Translations under genes and position numbers: made by a program | Part shown: positions 9,752-18,706 of the stretch, one piece after another | Layout: each line of letters opens with the position of its first letter | Position numbering within the stretch: position 1 is the stretch's first letter | Notes under the pieces: model-generated | Told to the model about the DNA's origin: nothing | Databases searched by the model: none | The model's input: the letters and a program-made list of their open reading frames with translations, nothing else | Origin: Heterostelium multicystogenum | Taxonomy: Eukaryota > Evosea > Eumycetozoa > Acytosteliales > Acytosteliaceae | DNA: 64,000 nt | NCBI GenBank assembly: GCA_003667245.1 | Contig: RCNN01000190.1 | Span: 1-64,000, forward strand | Reading direction: 5' to 3'

Positions 9752-10506
9752 CATTGGAATTTGACGATGCTGGCGGGCAAAGACGTCAGGTGCTGTCAGT
9801 TTTTGACTTCGACGGCACGCTGACCCGGCACGATAGCTTCGTTCCATTCCTGAAGTTTGCCTTCGGACCCCGGGAATTCAATCGACGCATTTTGCGGCTT
9901 GCGCTGCCAAGCGTTCGATTCCTGGCTCGGCGTTTGAATCGTGATGAGTTGAAAGCACAGCTGATCAGCACGTTTCTTACAGGCGTAGAAATGAAATGGG
10001 TGCAGGAGCAGGCCGTGAAATTCTGCGGGTTGTTTTGGGAACAGCTCATGCGCCCTTCAGGTTTAAAATCTGTCGCCGCCGAAGTAGAGGCAGGTGCAGT
10101 AGTTACTCTCTGCTCCGCGTCCCCAGCGTTGGTGCTCCAGCCGTTTGCGGATCGACTTGGCATCAAGTTGATCGGCACCGAGCTTGAGGCGGTAGACGGT
10201 CTGTTGACCGGACGCATGACTGGCAACAACTGCAGATGCGAGAACAAAGTACTCAGACTTGAGGCTGTGTATGGGCCGCTCGGCCAGTACCGGCTTAAAG
10301 CATGGGGTGACACCCGCGGTGATTTCGAGTTGTTGGCCGCGGCGCAAGAAGCACACTGGCGACACTTTCACCCCGCATGGCGCCGTCTTCGCCTGCGGGC
10401 AGATAGAAGCGGGAATTTGGGTGTGAGCAATGTCGCGCACGCTAACCTGCAAGTGGCGGTCAACCCTGATCGACACGCGAACACTGATGACCAACAAGGA
10501 GCGTAA
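9748..10506 (+). CDS. HAD-IB family phosphatase (SerB-like)
   Basis: 252 residues, overlapping the previous gene at ATGA. Motif I is VFDFDGTLTRHDSFVPF at residues 19-35 (nucleophile Asp plus Asp+2). Motif II is TLCSASPALVLQPFA at about 124-138. The motif III/IV acidic pair sits in WGDTRGDFELLA near residue 190. This is the SerB-like branch (HAD-IB) with a helical cap between motifs I and II. The family ends around residue 212; the last 40 residues are Arg/Asn-rich and probably a non-conserved tail, perhaps from a late frameshift. It is the last enzyme gene before the ter structural genes; terZ starts 2 bp after its stop. Confidence 0.82.
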   Translation: MTLEFDDAGGQRRQVLSVFDFDGTLTRHDSFVPFLKFAFGPREFNRRILRLALPSVRFLARRLNRDELKAQLISTFLTGVEMKWVQEQAVKFCGLFWEQLMRPSGLKSVAAEVEAGAVVTLCSASPALVLQPFADRLGIKLIGTELEAVDGLLTGRMTGNNCRCENKVLRLEAVYGPLGQYRLKAWGDTRGDFELLAAAQEAHWRHFHPAWRRLRLRADRSGNLGVSNVAHANLQVAVNPDRHANTDDQQGA

Positions 10507-10508
10507 CC

Positions 10509-11096
10509 ATGGCACTTACCCTGCAAAAACAGCAATCCATCTCCCTAGCTAAAACGGCCGGCAGTTCGCTGACCAGCATCAGCCTTGGTTTGGGTTGGGA
10601 CCCAGTCAAGGCGGGCGGTTTCCTCGGCAAGATGTTTGGTGGTGGTTCCGAGATCGACCTCGACGCTTCCTGCATTTTGCTGAACAGCGATTACCAAAAA
10701 ATCGACCTGGTGTGGTTCCGCCAACTGAAGTCCCAGGACGGTTCGATCAAGCACTCCGGTGACAATCGTACCGGCGATGGCGAAGGCGATGACGAGACCA
10801 TTAATGTCGACCTGCAGCGCCTGCCAGCCTCCGTTAAGTACTTGATTTTTACCGTTAATTCATTCACGGGCCAGTCTTTTGAGAAGGTCGAAAAGGCCTA
10901 CTGCCGTATCGTGAATGGCAGCAACAACACCGAGCTGGCACGCTTCAACCTTTCTGAAAAAGGTGGGCACACCGGCATCGTCATGGCGAGCCTGGCTCGC
11001 GAAAATGGCGACTGGGAATTCAAGGCGATCGGCACCACCACGAATGGTCGTACTGCTGACGACCTGATCACTCTGGCCGTTCAGGCGTTACGCTAA
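10509..11096 (+). CDS. terZ: TerD-family protein TerZ
   Basis: 195 residues, with an aaggag Shine-Dalgarno 8 bp upstream. The N-terminus (MALTLQKQQSISLAK) and the acidic calcium-binding strip (SGDNRTGDGEGDDETI at about 80-95) define the TerD/TerZ family. Unlike TerD and TerE, it has an insert with FLGKMFGG after the GLGWDP motif, typical of TerZ. TerD proteins are cytoplasmic beta-sandwiches that bind two Ca2+ and assemble with TerB and TerC at the inner membrane in response to tellurite, phage and envelope stress. It overlaps terA by one base (11096). No frameshift. Confidence 0.93.
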   Translation: MALTLQKQQSISLAKTAGSSLTSISLGLGWDPVKAGGFLGKMFGGGSEIDLDASCILLNSDYQKIDLVWFRQLKSQDGSIKHSGDNRTGDGEGDDETINVDLQRLPASVKYLIFTVNSFTGQSFEKVEKAYCRIVNGSNNTELARFNLSEKGGHTGIVMASLARENGDWEFKAIGTTTNGRTADDLITLAVQALR

Positions 11097-12277
11097 TGGC
11101 TAATCTCGTACCTGGTGGTAATGCGCCGGTTGCCAGCGGCCAGCTTCGCGTTGATATCAATTACTCGCCTATCCCGGGGGCCGACATTGACGTATCGGCC
11201 TTCGCACTGGGCGCCTCGGCCAAAGTCCGAGGCGATGGCGACATGTGTTTCTATGGCCAGCCTCAAATTCTGGGTGGCGCTGTTCAGCTGACCGAATCCT
11301 CGGCTGGGCGCGCAGTATTTTCACTCGATACGAGTCGTCTTGAGTCTGCAGTTGAGAAAGTGGCGCTCACTGCCACGATCTACGAGAACAAGGCGAGCTT
11401 TGAGCGCGTGTCACAACTTTCGGTTGTGGTGACGGGTGGAATTGAAGCTCAAATCCCAACCGGTGGCATGAAGGAAACAGCACTCATCCTCGGCGAATTT
11501 TATCGCCGAAATGGTGACTGGAAATTCCGCTGTGTGGCCCAGGGCTTCAATGGCGGCCTTGAGCCGTTGGCCAAGCACTTTGGTGTAGAGGTCGCCGCAC
11601 CAGCGCCGGCCCCTGCACCTGCACCTGCTCCAGTGGTACAAACGCCGCCGCCTGCTCCGGCCGCTGCACCTAAATCTACGATTAGTCTGAGCAAGGTCAC
11701 CCTCGATAAAACACGATCGTCTATCAGTCTTGAAAAGACGGCAGCCGGTTTCGGCGAAATCAAGGTGAACTTGAACTGGAACAAAGGCAGCTCGGGCGGC
11801 TTCTTCAAGCGAAGCCAATCCGTCGACCTGGACGTTGGTTGCCTGTACGAGCTGCAAGACGGCGAGAAGGGCGTTGTTCAAGCCCTCGGGGAGTCCTTCG
11901 GCAGTCTCAATCGGGAACCATACATACAGCTGATGGGCGATGACCGTACTGGCTCTGTTTCCGGTGGCGAGTGGTTGCATATCAATGGCAAACAATGGAG
12001 TGAAATTCGCCGCATTTTAGTGTTCGCCTTCATCTATGAGGGCTCGCCTTCTTGGAAAGAAACCGATGGAGTGGTGACTATTTACATTCCTGGTCAGCCT
12101 GACATTGAGGTGCGTCTCAATGAAGAGGGTGGCCGTGAACCAATGTGTGCCATAGCGATGCTTGAAAACGTGAACGGTGCCGTTAAGGTCTCTCGGCGGG
12201 TGGACTTCCACCGAGGCCACAAACTCATGGACCAGGCTTATGGCTGGGGCATGAGGTGGACTGCAGGGTCCAAATAG
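11096..12277 (+). CDS. terA: TerA, two-domain TerD-family protein
   Basis: 393 residues. A first TerD-like domain (residues 1-165, ending ETALILGEFYRRNGDWKFRC) is joined by an Ala/Pro repeat linker (APAPAPAPAPAP, then TPPPAPAAAP) to a second domain (about 200-393) with KSSGGFFKR-like basic and acidic blocks (QSVDLDVGCLYELQDG, MGDDRTG). The two-domain layout and the length match TerA. It has no transmembrane segment and is probably a cytosolic part of the Ter complex. The second domain resembles the C-terminal part of the interrupted TerD-domain gene at 36612-37570. It is followed by terB after 45 bp. Confidence 0.92.
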   Translation: MANLVPGGNAPVASGQLRVDINYSPIPGADIDVSAFALGASAKVRGDGDMCFYGQPQILGGAVQLTESSAGRAVFSLDTSRLESAVEKVALTATIYENKASFERVSQLSVVVTGGIEAQIPTGGMKETALILGEFYRRNGDWKFRCVAQGFNGGLEPLAKHFGVEVAAPAPAPAPAPAPVVQTPPPAPAAAPKSTISLSKVTLDKTRSSISLEKTAAGFGEIKVNLNWNKGSSGGFFKRSQSVDLDVGCLYELQDGEKGVVQALGESFGSLNREPYIQLMGDDRTGSVSGGEWLHINGKQWSEIRRILVFAFIYEGSPSWKETDGVVTIYIPGQPDIEVRLNEEGGREPMCAIAMLENVNGAVKVSRRVDFHRGHKLMDQAYGWGMRWTAGSK

Positions 12278-12322
12278 AAATCATGGCGGGGTCATACGAC
12301 CCCGCCCTTGGGGGAACACAAC

Positions 12323-12772
12323 ATGTTTGCATGGCTTAAGCAAAACGCAGCAGCAGCGCGTGAAGCACTAACTACCGAAGTTTCGAAGTTCAAGAATCAG
12401 AAATTTCTAGATGCGATGACCGCCAATTGCGCTCTCATCTCAGCTGCATCCGGCGGTATCTCTTCTGAGGAAAAACAGAAGATGACCGGCTTCATCCAAA
12501 ACTCGCCTGAGTTGAAAGTTTTCGACATGGGCGATGTGATCAAGGCGTTCAACGCACACTGTGAAAAGTTCGAGTTCGACTTTCAACTCGGCCAAGCCGA
12601 AGCACTGAAGGTCATCGGCAAGATCAAGAACGATGCCGGCGCGTCCCGACTCCTGGTGCGCGTGGGCTGTGCCATCGGTGCGTCGGACGGCGACTTTGAC
12701 GCCCAAGAAAAAGCGGCCTGCCGTTTGGTCTGCCTTGAGCTGGGCCTTAACCCAGCTGATTTTGAACTCTAA
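12323..12772 (+). CDS. terB: TerB, tellurite-resistance/metal-sensing protein
   Basis: About 149 residues from the ATG at 12323 (MFAWLKQNAAAAREAL); the upstream TTG at 12308 is less likely because a ggggga Shine-Dalgarno precedes the ATG. The all-alpha TerB fold is recognisable from NCALISAASGGISSEEKQKM (acidic metal-site helix), the middle GQAEALKVIG and the mirrored second half (GCAIGASDGDFDAQEKAACR). The fold is two pseudo-symmetric four-helix halves with acidic residues proposed to bind divalent metal. It partners TerC at the membrane. An aaggag at the end of the gene serves as ribosome-binding site for terC. Confidence 0.93.
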   Translation: MFAWLKQNAAAAREALTTEVSKFKNQKFLDAMTANCALISAASGGISSEEKQKMTGFIQNSPELKVFDMGDVIKAFNAHCEKFEFDFQLGQAEALKVIGKIKNDAGASRLLVRVGCAIGASDGDFDAQEKAACRLVCLELGLNPADFEL

Positions 12773-12783
12773 GGAGCGTTACT

Positions 12784-13818
12784 TTGGACACTCAAATCGG
12801 TTTCCCTCCGCTGACCATGGCGGTATTCGTCGGGATCGCGCTCGGCGCGCTTCTCCTCGACATGGTTACTCACCGCGGTGACAAGCCAATTTCCCTGGCT
12901 AAGGCTTCGATTTGGTCGATCTTCTGGATCGCTATCTCGTTAGCGTTCGCCGGCTTCTTATACGTACAGCACGGCCCTGAAGTCGCCAGCCTGTTTGTAA
13001 CTGGCTACGCCCTGGAAAAAGTTCTGAGCGTCGACAACCTGTTCGTGTTCATGGCGATTTTCGCATGGTTCAAAGTGCCAGATGGCATGCGTCACCGAGT
13101 CCTGTATTGGGGCATTATCGGCGCCATTGTGTTCCGCGGCATCTTCGTTGCCATTGGTACCGGCCTGTTGGCTTTCGGTCCGTGGGTCGAAATCGTCTTC
13201 GCAGTGATCGTGGCTTGGACCGCAGTTATGATGCTGCGCGCCGGCGGTGATGATGAAGAGGAAGAGGACTACTCCAAGCATATGGCTTACCGCTTCGCCC
13301 AGAAGTTGTTCCCTGTGTGGCCGAAACTCCATGGCCATAATTTCTTCGTCAGCCGTAAGCAGCTGGAGGTGGAACTCCAGAAGCCTGAGAACAAAGGCAT
13401 GACTCTGGCAGCAAAAGGAACGATTTTTGCGACCCCGCTGTTCCTTTGCCTTGTAGTGGCCGAAGTGTCTGACGTGTTGTTCGCGTTCGACTCTGTGCCG
13501 GCGGTGATCGCGGTTAGCCGTGAGCCCCTGATCGTCTACTCTGCCATGCTGTTTGCGATCCTGGGTCTGCGTACCATGTACTTCGTGCTCGAAGCGCTGA
13601 AACGCTACCTGGTCCACCTGGAAAAATCTGTAGTCGCGCTGCTGTTCTTCATCGCCATTAAACTCGGCCTGAACGCAACCGACCACATGTTCCACCATGG
13701 CTACACAATCGATGCAAACACCAGCCTGCTGATCGTTATGGTTGTACTGGCGATTGGTGTGGTTGCAAGCCTTGTCTTCCCAGGCAAGGAAGAAGCTCAA
13801 CCTGAAACCGCTGAGTAA
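12784..13818 (+). CDS. terC: TerC integral membrane protein
   Basis: 344 residues. The start codon is TTG at 12784, chosen because aaggag lies 7-12 bp upstream and the N-terminus (DTQIGFPPLTMAVFVGIAL) matches TerC. Seven to nine hydrophobic spans are visible. Conserved membrane acidic residues lie in LEKVLSVDNLFVF and LVVAEVSDVLFAFDSVPAV, the family's metal-related motifs. A long acidic cytoplasmic loop (GGDDEEEEDYSKH) splits the protein in two. TerC anchors the Ter proteins at the inner membrane and TerC-family proteins have been linked to metal (Mn) loading of exported proteins. Intact; 27 bp from terD. Confidence 0.94.
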   Translation: MDTQIGFPPLTMAVFVGIALGALLLDMVTHRGDKPISLAKASIWSIFWIAISLAFAGFLYVQHGPEVASLFVTGYALEKVLSVDNLFVFMAIFAWFKVPDGMRHRVLYWGIIGAIVFRGIFVAIGTGLLAFGPWVEIVFAVIVAWTAVMMLRAGGDDEEEEDYSKHMAYRFAQKLFPVWPKLHGHNFFVSRKQLEVELQKPENKGMTLAAKGTIFATPLFLCLVVAEVSDVLFAFDSVPAVIAVSREPLIVYSAMLFAILGLRTMYFVLEALKRYLVHLEKSVVALLFFIAIKLGLNATDHMFHHGYTIDANTSLLIVMVVLAIGVVASLVFPGKEEAQPETAE

Positions 13819-13845
13819 CAGCCCATACCACAAGGAGTAATACCC

Positions 13846-14421
13846 ATGGCGTTGACCCTACAGAAAGGTGGCAATCTTTCGTTGACCAAAACCGACCCGA
13901 GCCTGACCAAAATCTTGGTAGGCCTGGGCTGGGACCCGCGTGCTACTGATGGTGCTGAGTTCGACCTGGACGCCAGTGCGCTATTGCTGGCAGCAAATGG
14001 CAAAGTACGCGGCGAAGCCGACTTCATTTTCTACAACCAGCTGAAAAGCGTTGACGGTTCGGTTGAGCACACTGGCGATAACCGCACCGGTGCGGGCGAT
14101 GGCGACGACGAAGTAATCAAGGTTGACCTGAGCCGCATCCCGGCCGACGTGGACAAAGTCGTCTTCATCGTTACCATTCACGATGCTGAAGTACGTAAGC
14201 AAAGCTTCGGTCAGGTCGGCGGTTCCTTCATTCGTATCGTTAACGATACGACCAGCGCGGAAGTCGTTCGTTACGACCTGGCAGAAGACGCTTCGACCGA
14301 AACTGCGATGGTGTTTGCTGAGCTGTACCGCAACGGTGGCGAGTGGAAATTCCGCGCTGTTGGCCAGGGCTATGCCGGTGGCTTGAAAGCTCTTGCCAAT
14401 AACTACGGCATGAACTTCTAG
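13846..14421 (+). CDS. terD: TerD calcium-binding stress protein
   Basis: 191 residues, with an aaggag Shine-Dalgarno. All TerD hallmarks are present: [35 protein letters not shown], the acidic [12 protein letters not shown] loop (about 82-93) for Ca2+, and the closing [17 protein letters not shown] followed by [13 protein letters not shown]. Length is typical. It is a cytoplasmic partner of TerC and TerB. The 84-bp gap to terE lacks a clear terminator, so both are probably cotranscribed. It is about two-thirds identical to the terE product by eye, so the pair is a tandem duplication typical of ter operons. Confidence 0.95.
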   Translation: MALTLQKGGNLSLTKTDPSLTKILVGLGWDPRATDGAEFDLDASALLLAANGKVRGEADFIFYNQLKSVDGSVEHTGDNRTGAGDGDDEVIKVDLSRIPADVDKVVFIVTIHDAEVRKQSFGQVGGSFIRIVNDTTSAEVVRYDLAEDASTETAMVFAELYRNGGEWKFRAVGQGYAGGLKALANNYGMNF

Positions 14422-14505
14422 CGCGTAGGTCGTTGATTTAATTAAATATTTTTCCTGATTGGCCTTGTATTAAAGGCCTTTCAACCTCACTAAAAGGAAT
14501 CAAAA

Positions 14506-15085
14506 ATGGCCGTATCTTTGCAGAAAGGTGGGAACGTAAGTTTGTCTAAAGAGGCTCCAGGCCTGACCGAAGTCACTGTAGGTCTGGGTTGGGACGCACG
14601 AGTTACCGACGGCTTCGAAATTCGACCTCGACGCGTCGATCTTCATCCTGGGTGAAAGCGGCCAAGTCCTCGACGACGCCAGCTTCATTTTCTACAACAA
14701 CAAAAAATCGGCTGACGGTTCGGTTGAACACCTGGGCGACAACCAGTCCGGCGAAGGCGCCGGTGATGACGAGCAAGCCAACGTCAAGTTGACCGGTCTG
14801 GCTGCCGCTGTGAAGAAACTGGTATTCGCCGTGACCATTCACGACGCTGAAGCACGCAAGCAGAGCTTCGGCCAAGTTGCCAACGCTTACATCCGTGTGG
14901 TGAACAAGGCTGACGGCAAAGAACTGGCGCGCTACGACCTGAGCGAAGACGCTTCGACCGAAACCGCCATGATCTTCGGCGAGCTGTACCGCAATGGCGA
15001 CGAGTTCAAGTTCAAGGCGATCGGCCAAGGTTTTGCGGGCGGCCTGGCCCCTCTGGCTAAATCGATGGGCGTGAACATCGGCTAA
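14506..15085 (+). pseudogene. terE: TerE, frameshifted by one base
   Basis: The ATG at 14506 follows aaaagga. It reads [16 protein letters not shown] and [14 protein letters not shown], then leaves frame near 14618, where cgaaattc has one A more than the cgaattc needed for EFDLDASIF. From there the second frame is open to 15085 with the acidic [12 protein letters not shown] loop and [17 protein letters not shown]. Apart from that single homopolymer base the gene is complete at 191 residues. A sequencing error is more likely than decay because the downstream part is perfectly conserved. Role as for TerD: calcium-binding member of the membrane-linked Ter complex. Confidence 0.85.
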
Positions 15086-15101
15086 GCCGGAAGGCTTGAG
15101 A

Positions 15102-15127
15102 AAGCCCCCGCGAACCGGGGGCTTTTT
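15102..15127 (+). terminator. Rho-independent terminator of the ter operon
   Basis: Perfect GC-rich stem (aagcccccg / cgggggctt) with a short aac-containing loop, followed by a T run, 17 bp after the terE stop. It closes the operon that appears to start at 3526. Confidence 0.92.
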
Positions 15128-15251
15128 CTTGCCTACAGAATGACCTCGGAATGGGTCATGTGGGCGGCGGTTTGATCTCTTCAACATTAGGAACGACTGC
15201 TGGCGATCTCCACGGCAGTCCACCGGTTCTCGGGTTTAAAAGGATATTTGG

Positions 15252-16260
15252 ATGGGCATGTTTCGTGGGGTTGTAGCTGTAGGTGTTTTGGTGTCCATGT
15301 CAGGCTGCGGAGCCTACAACGACTTCAAGGCCAACAACGCAGTTCAAGAATACAGGCAGGCATGCCTTGGAAATTATACGAACGAGTGCGAAAGCAAACT
15401 GGTCGACACGAACATTGTCATGCTCGAGCTCGCGCGCAGTAATATTGACCGGGAAAAGGACTCGATCGTGCAGGTCGTTGGCAAGGATGGATTTGAACGC
15501 TTCTCAAAAACCGCCAATGAGCTGATTGACCACCTGGTCGACCAACAAGAAAACAAACGTCCCGGTTTTTTTGCGCGATGGTTCCTGGGGGAAGCCCAAC
15601 CGTTCGGAAATACCCGCAACCAACTCTTCGACATTTCAGACATGCAAGAACTGCGTGCCGCAGTGCTTCAAAAGGTCAGTGCCGGCATTAAGGCCACCAA
15701 CGCTTCTGCTAAGCCTGCCGAGCCAATGTCTGAGACCGAGGCAATCTTGTTAGGTAAGGTTCCTCACACACCGACTCAGACTCCGGCCGCTCCAGTTACC
15801 TTTGCAGCTGAGCCAGCGAGCCAGTCCGTTGTGCCTGCAGTTCAGGCAAAGGCATTAGTGCCATCCGATCTTGCTGCATCTGCAGATCGGATGATTGCGA
15901 GTGAGATTGCTCAGGATGGCGGGGATGAATACAAGGACGGCCGTCAGATCATCTTTGCAGACTTGAAATAGCGACGGCATCAAGGATGCTGTGGTGCTCT
16001 ACACGATCGAAGGCCAGGGTGGTGGAAATGGCTACTTCCAAACACTTGCCGCGTTCATTGGCGGTTCGGCAGGCTGGGAGTTCCGTGGGAAAGCTGTAGT
16101 CGGCAATGGTGTCCAGGACATCCAGGTTGTTGACCCCCAAACCGTCAGGCTGACTGTTCTCTCCGTCGGTCCGGATGATGCAGATTGCTGCCCGAGTGTT
16201 CAGAGCACCGAAAACTACAAGTGGGACGGCACGACATTTCTTCAGGTCCCAACGTCGTAA
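15252..16260 (+). pseudogene. Exported lipoprotein of unknown function, one frameshift
   Basis: The N-terminus has a lipoprotein signal (GVVAVGVLVSMSGC) with the lipidated Cys at about residue 19. The first frame runs 239 residues and stops at 15971 (ADLK). Removing one A from the aaa run at 15966-15968 extends it as ADLNSDGIKDAVVLYTIEGQ to 16260. That tail has an FG-GAP-like calcium loop (DLNSDGIKDAV) and ends in CCPS...YKWDGT, a pattern seen in periplasmic proteins. A Pro/Ala-rich linker lies in the middle. It is probably an outer-membrane or periplasmic partner of the stress island. No named family recognised for the N-terminal half. Confidence 0.75.
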
Positions 16261-16361
16261 ATAAGAGCCAGACATCAGGCACCTAGGCGTTCGCATACGA
16301 GCGCGGTTAGGCAGGGCTCTGGCGAAACGCTGGAGCAAACAAAATGAAGGGAAAATCGAAT

Positions 16362-17318
16362 ATGTCGCGACTCAACATCGGCTCTGGCCTTTTCGTAATG
16401 TTGCTCACCCTAGTCTCAGCCCACTCAAATGCCACCAGCTTTGATTGCAACAAAGCTGCAAGCTTTGCTGAGAAATCGATTTGCGCAGATTCTGCACTCA
16501 GTCATCTGGATGAGCAGATGAACTCCGAATATGTCCGCGCTCTAGACGCAGCGCCGAACAAGGGACAGGTCCGTCAAGACCAACGAGACTGGTTGCGCCT
16601 GCGTGACAACTGCAAGACCGCCAGTTGCTTATCCGCATCGATGAATGAGCGGCTCAGTGCTCTATCACGCACCAAGGTTGATCTGCCATCTAAAGCGCCA
16701 ACCTCCGTTGCCGCTACCCGGGTTGATCAATCTGAAACAAATGTGATTTCAAAGGCTGCTTCTTCTCCAATGGTCTCTGCCGTGGTGAAGTCGGCAGCGA
16801 CGCGAAGTGCAGCGGATGATCATCAAGCGATCCTGAACTTGAAGATTGGCTTGTTCGTGATGGCAATGTTGCTGCTGGTCTGCATTTACCTGCACCGCCG
16901 GGGGACCATTACGATCTATCAGGACTACACCGACGCGCTTTGGACAACCTTGACTCCAATCTTGGGAATTGGTGCGTATTTCGTCGCGAGCGCCTGGCTC
17001 GAGGTCCCACGCAACTACTCCATCATTGCTGCCTGTGTCCTTGGTGGTCTTATGTCATTGCAGGTGCTTATTCAAACGTACAGAAGCAACAGCATCTGGT
17101 TTTTTCTTCTATCCCTCTTCGCAAAGGTCATTCTGCTGACCTTCTACCTCCTGATGATGGCCCTCCTGCTGTGCGGTGGTGCCCGCACCAAAAGTGAGGC
17201 CCGGCGGCGGCGCGGCTGGGCAGTTCTTGCCACGACGATATTCGTATTCCTCTCAGGCTGGATGTGCCGCAATCGGCAATTCAGTTCGATCGACGATTAC
17301 ATTGCCGGACGGGCATAA
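16362..17318 (+). CDS. LprI-like N-terminal domain protein with C-terminal membrane region
   Basis: ATG 16362 (MSRLNIGSGLFVM) is favoured over 16344 because aaggga lies just upstream. A signal peptide precedes a mature domain of the lysozyme-inhibitor LprI / DUF1311 kind: FDCNKAASFAEKSICAD, LSHLDEQMNSEY, RDWLRLRDNC and the Cys pairs CKTASCL. A Ser/Ala-rich linker follows, then four to five membrane spans from about residue 170 with the marker TITIYQDYTDALWTTLTPILG. The same membrane region recurs in the gene at 45044-45975. The layout suggests a periplasmic sensor or inhibitor head on an inner-membrane anchor. Intact. Confidence 0.75.
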   Translation: MSRLNIGSGLFVMLLTLVSAHSNATSFDCNKAASFAEKSICADSALSHLDEQMNSEYVRALDAAPNKGQVRQDQRDWLRLRDNCKTASCLSASMNERLSALSRTKVDLPSKAPTSVAATRVDQSETNVISKAASSPMVSAVVKSAATRSAADDHQAILNLKIGLFVMAMLLLVCIYLHRRGTITIYQDYTDALWTTLTPILGIGAYFVASAWLEVPRNYSIIAACVLGGLMSLQVLIQTYRSNSIWFFLLSLFAKVILLTFYLLMMALLLCGGARTKSEARRRRGWAVLATTIFVFLSGWMCRNRQFSSIDDYIAGRA

Positions 17319-17455
17319 GTGATATATCGGTGGTTGCGCTATTGCCACAGGCGCGACCTCCGATGTAAATGGACGTCGAGCCTATCGTAGGGGCTCCGAC
17401 CGATGCCGGCATTTCAAACAACAAAGAATCCAGGAATAAGGATCAAGGAGTAGTC

Positions 17456-18649
17456 ATGGGATTTCGTTTCAGCAAGCGAATCACGATTGTGCCTGGCGTA
17501 CGCCTTAACATCAGCGGGAAGGGGATCAGCACTTCAGTTGGCCCCCGGGGCTTGAGTATGACGATGGGCCGCAATGGCACCTTTCTCAATGCTGGGTTAC
17601 CCGGTACTGGTCTTTCATACCGTGAGAGGATCGACCGGCCCAGTAGATCGAGTAGTTCCCAACCAGGTCCTGCCGGAAGCGAATACTCGGGCCAGGTAAA
17701 GGTCAAGGTAAACGACGATGGCACGTTGTTGATTACGGACATGGATGACATCGAGTTGCCGGCGGCTGTCGTCAAACGCGTCAAATCCGAGATGGCCGAC
17801 TCCATTCAGGACTTGCTGACCAAAGCAGCTGATAAGGTCAATCAGGAGCTTGAATCCTGCCTAGGCGTGCACCTCCTGACGCCTCGGCCGGGGGCCATGC
17901 CGGTAATCCCAGCTCCATTCGCCATTGAAGAGCCCCGCAGGCCTGCTCAGCAAACACCGGGTTTGATGGATCGAATGCTCCTTCGCAGCGCGAAGATTGA
18001 GCGTGAGGCTGAGTCGGCGGAAGAGCAGTATCAACAAGACCTCGCGAACTGGCAGTCCACGCGGGACGCCCATGAACTTGAACGCACCGAAATCGAGAAA
18101 GCATTCCGGCTGGCGGCAAAGGGCTTCAGTGCTCAGATGGAACGTGCCCTGGACTATGTGTTGAGCGGCATTGCCTGGCCAAAAGAAACCCAAGTGGCCT
18201 ATGAGTTCTCACAAGACGTTACCGGCGTCGCGCTCGATGTTGATTTACCTGATGAGGGCGATATCCCGCAGCGCAGCGCTGAAGCCCGGGGTAACGGCAA
18301 ACTAACCTTCAAAAATCGTTCGGATGCCCAGGTACGCAGAGACTTTGTCGCGCTGTGCTATGGCTCTCTGTTTCGAGTTGTAGGAGAGGTATTTGCTCTA
18401 CTGCCAGCGATCCAGAAGATCCTGGTGTCGGGCTACATTCAGCGTAACAACACCGCAACCGGTGCGGTGGATGATCACTACGTGCTCTCGGTCTTAGTAG
18501 GCCGAGATCAGTGGGATGCGATTGATTTTAATCGTCTGGATGCGATCGATCCTGCAGCGACCCTGAACGCGTGTGGCGCAGTGGTAAAGCTGGACCGCTC
18601 TGCGCGTTTTGTTGAGGTGACGCCGATGGATATGTTGGTCTTGAACTGA
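17456..18649 (+). CDS. DUF4236 domain protein
   Basis: The start is ATG 17456, preceded by aaggag; a longer frame opens at 17369 but lacks conservation. The N-terminus (MGFRFSKRITIVPGVRLNIS, then GISTSVGPRG and GLPGTGLSYRER) is the DUF4236 signature, a small beta-rich domain found at the start of many bacterial proteins of unknown role. The remaining 330 residues contain an amphipathic helical stretch (about 190-235) and a mixed alpha/beta C-terminal domain (FVALCYGSLFRVVGEVFALLP) with no family I recognise. DUF4236 proteins occur repeatedly next to ter genes, so a link to the Ter response is reasonable. Intact. Confidence 0.8.
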   Translation: MGFRFSKRITIVPGVRLNISGKGISTSVGPRGLSMTMGRNGTFLNAGLPGTGLSYRERIDRPSRSSSSQPGPAGSEYSGQVKVKVNDDGTLLITDMDDIELPAAVVKRVKSEMADSIQDLLTKAADKVNQELESCLGVHLLTPRPGAMPVIPAPFAIEEPRRPAQQTPGLMDRMLLRSAKIEREAESAEEQYQQDLANWQSTRDAHELERTEIEKAFRLAAKGFSAQMERALDYVLSGIAWPKETQVAYEFSQDVTGVALDVDLPDEGDIPQRSAEARGNGKLTFKNRSDAQVRRDFVALCYGSLFRVVGEVFALLPAIQKILVSGYIQRNNTATGAVDDHYVLSVLVGRDQWDAIDFNRLDAIDPAATLNACGAVVKLDRSARFVEVTPMDMLVLN

Positions 18650-18654
18650 AGACA

Positions 18655-18680
18655 ACCGCGGCGGCTTGAGCCGCCGCGGT
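18655..18680. terminator. GC-rich hairpin between convergent genes
   Basis: accgcggcgg and ccgccgcggt form a perfect 10-bp stem with a 6-base loop between the DUF4236 gene and the convergent terF-like gene. There is no T run, so it may stall both transcripts or need Rho. Confidence 0.6.
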
Positions 18681-18706
18681 GTGAGGCAGGGCAGTGCAGG
18701 AGAGGA

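Noticed and set aside
12958..13833. Minus-strand frame of 291 codons
   Set aside because: Antisense of terC; His/Gln-rich composition typical of a shadow frame.
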